From Pelagibius sp965227505 (GTDB taxonomy: Bacteria; Pseudomonadota; Alphaproteobacteria; Kiloniellales; Kiloniellaceae): a stretch of 64,000 bases of DNA. A model generated the notes under the pieces. That model did no database searches, was not told the DNA's origin, and saw only the letters and a program-made list of their open reading frames with translations. Position numbers and translations under genes: made by a program. The DNA lies in contig NZ_OZ245757.1 in assembly GCF_965227505.1 (NCBI RefSeq), positions 5,208,001 to 5,272,000 of the forward strand, read 5' to 3'. Of this stretch, positions 62,836 to 64,000 are shown in pieces; the first letter of the stretch is position 1, and every line of letters starts with the position of its first letter.

Positions 62836-63947
62836 TCGTCGCCTCCCCGGCTTCCCTGGATCGCACGCATCAGGTCGATGCGGTCGACAATGCCGATTTC
62901 GGCGCCGTCGTCGGCCAGGATCACGATCGGCCCGTCCTGTTGGACGGAGAGGTCGATCAGGTGGTTCAGATCCGCATCGTGGCGCGCGCGCAGCGCACCT
63001 TCCGGCACCGGCCCGCGCTCGGCGACGCGCTGCTCCCTGGGGATCATGATGGTGTGTGCGTAGACCAGCCCGAGCTTGGAAATGCCGGCAACGAAGTCCG
63101 AGACATAGTCGTCGGCCGGGTTCATCACGATCTCCTCCGGCGCGCCGGTCTGAACGATGCGACCGTCCTTCATGATGGCGATGCGGTCGCCGATCCGGAT
63201 GGCCTCGTCGAGATCATGGGTGATGAAGATCGTGGTCTTGTGCAGCTCGGAGGCGAGCTCCATGAACTGATCCTGAAGCTGGCGCCGGATCAGCGGATCG
63301 AGCGCCGAAAAGGGTTCATCCATCAGCAGGATGGTGGGGTCGGAGGCGATGGCGCGGGCGAGGCCGACGCGCTGCTGCATGCCGCCGGACAGTTCGTGGG
63401 CGTACTTGTCCTCCCAGCCCGTCAGGTTGACCATTTCCAGAACGCGGTCGGCTTCCTGCCAGCGCCTGCTCTTGCCGGTGCCGCGGATTTCCAGAGGCAT
63501 GGCGACGTTGTCGCGGACGGTGCGGTGCGGCATCAGACCGAAGTTCTGGAAAACCATGGCGACCCTCCGGTTGCGAAGGTCCCGCAGACTTGGGGGATCC
63601 ATCGCCATGACGTCGTCGCCGTCGATCAGGATGTGGCCGTCGGTCGGCTCAAGCAGACGGTTGACATGGCGCACCAGCGTGGATTTCCCGGACCCGGACA
63701 GGCCCATCACACAGAAAATCTCACCGCGGCCGACGGAAAAGCTGGCATCCGCCACCCCGACAACGCAGCCGAACTCCTCCAGGACTTCGGCCTTCTCCAG
63801 CCCTTGGGAGCGGATGGCGGCCAGGGCTTCCGCTTCGCGTTCGCCGAAGATCTTCCAGACATTCCGGATCTCGATCGACGCACTCTGATCCTGGTTGCTC
63901 TGGGCCTGGCTACTCTGGGCCGGGCTACTCTGGGCCTGGGTATCCAT
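62832..63947 (-). CDS. Glycine-betaine-type ABC ATP-binding protein (ProV-like)
   Basis: 371 residues: N-terminal Gln/Ser/Ala repeats (residues 4-20), GLSGSGKST, LSGGMQQRVGLARAI, LLMDEPFSALD and THDLDEA, with a C-terminal CBS-like tail (MIPREQRV...VQQDGPIVILADDGAEIG). Closely resembles the ATPase at 18853, including the EAEALAAIRSQG insert. Last visible gene on the right; a binding-protein gene might lie beyond the window. Confidence 0.9.
   Translation of the reverse strand: MDTQAQSSPAQSSQAQSNQDQSASIEIRNVWKIFGEREAEALAAIRSQGLEKAEVLEEFGCVVGVADASFSVGRGEIFCVMGLSGSGKSTLVRHVNRLLEPTDGHILIDGDDVMAMDPPSLRDLRNRRVAMVFQNFGLMPHRTVRDNVAMPLEIRGTGKSRRWQEADRVLEMVNLTGWEDKYAHELSGGMQQRVGLARAIASDPTILLMDEPFSALDPLIRRQLQDQFMELASELHKTTIFITHDLDEAIRIGDRIAIMKDGRIVQTGAPEEIVMNPADDYVSDFVAGISKLGLVYAHTIMIPREQRVAERGPVPEGALRARHDADLNHLIDLSVQQDGPIVILADDGAEIGIVDRIDLMRAIQGSRGGDE
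63885..63944 (-). repeat. Four tandem 15-bp units in the ATPase N-terminus
   Basis: CTGATCCTGGTTGCT, CTGGGCCTGGCTACT, CTGGGCCGGGCTACT and CTGGGCCTGGGTATC (+ strand) follow each other in frame, encoding a five-residue Gln/Ser/Ala repeat before the conserved ABC domain. Likely a variable-length linker. Confidence 0.75.
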
Positions 63948-64000
63948 GTGCCGCGTCTCCCCTCAACTGCGGATTTCGGGGGAGAGAGGGTGGGGTCTCT

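Overview
The window is about 64 kb of dense, GC-rich bacterial DNA. It has short intergenic gaps, many ATGA-type start/stop overlaps, many LysR regulators and a heavy load of ABC transporters for quaternary amines, tungstate, guanidine-type nitrogen compounds and urea. Protein style and gene content suggest a free-living alphaproteobacterium, probably near Rhodospirillales/Kiloniellales. This is judged by eye; no marker gene (rRNA, ribosomal protein) is present to settle it. I saw no tRNA, rRNA, CRISPR array, phage or transposase gene.

Left part (1-21.5 kb). It opens with the N-terminal part of a GltS-like glutamate/Na+ symporter, then an unusual five-module protein (CDGSH, Fer4-like, CDGSH, Rieske, ThDP enzyme), a CPA1-type Na+/H+ antiporter, and an SDR with a divergent LysR. 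From 6.9 to 21.5 kb lies a block for methylated amines and osmolytes: choline sulfatase, a LysR regulator, a non-pyrrolysine MttB-type methyltransferase, a dimethylglycine/sarcosine dehydrogenase-like flavoprotein, and a LacI regulator with two operator palindromes. The LacI gene faces a histidinol-dehydrogenase-like enzyme, a DegT-type aminotransferase and a glycine-betaine-type ABC transporter. A TTAAGGGAATT motif is shared by the LysR promoter and the methyltransferase/dehydrogenase promoter.

Middle part (21.5-44.5 kb). A Na+/phosphate cotransporter is followed by tupBCA (tungstate uptake), a methyltransferase back-to-back with an orphan ModA-like protein, and an HTH/PBP-like regulator. 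Then comes the most interesting locus, which appears to be a complete guanidine-to-ammonia route. A sigma-54 promoter sits directly in front of a well-conserved guanidine-I (ykkC) riboswitch. Behind it follow an ABC importer, a guanidine hydrolase (GdmH) of the arginase/agmatinase fold, and a small His-rich protein of unknown family. Next are the urea importer urtABCDE and the urease operon ureDABCEFG. GdmH would split guanidine into urea and ammonia, and urease would finish the job. Both enzymes probably need nickel, which fits the two His-rich proteins (UreE and the unknown one).

Right part (44.5-64 kb). After a REP-like palindrome come recQ and a four-gene nitric-oxide-type signalling operon: H-NOX, PAS histidine kinase, REC-HDOD, and REC with a degenerate HD-GYP domain. 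Next is a LysR-controlled metabolic operon with a ThDP lyase/decarboxylase, a succinate-dehydrogenase-like four-subunit enzyme lacking the usual covalent-FAD histidine, and a two-subunit class I fumarase. The window closes with a nitroreductase, a LysR/LysE exporter pair and a second glycine-betaine-type ABC permease/ATPase pair, a paralogue of the one at 18.9-21.5 kb.
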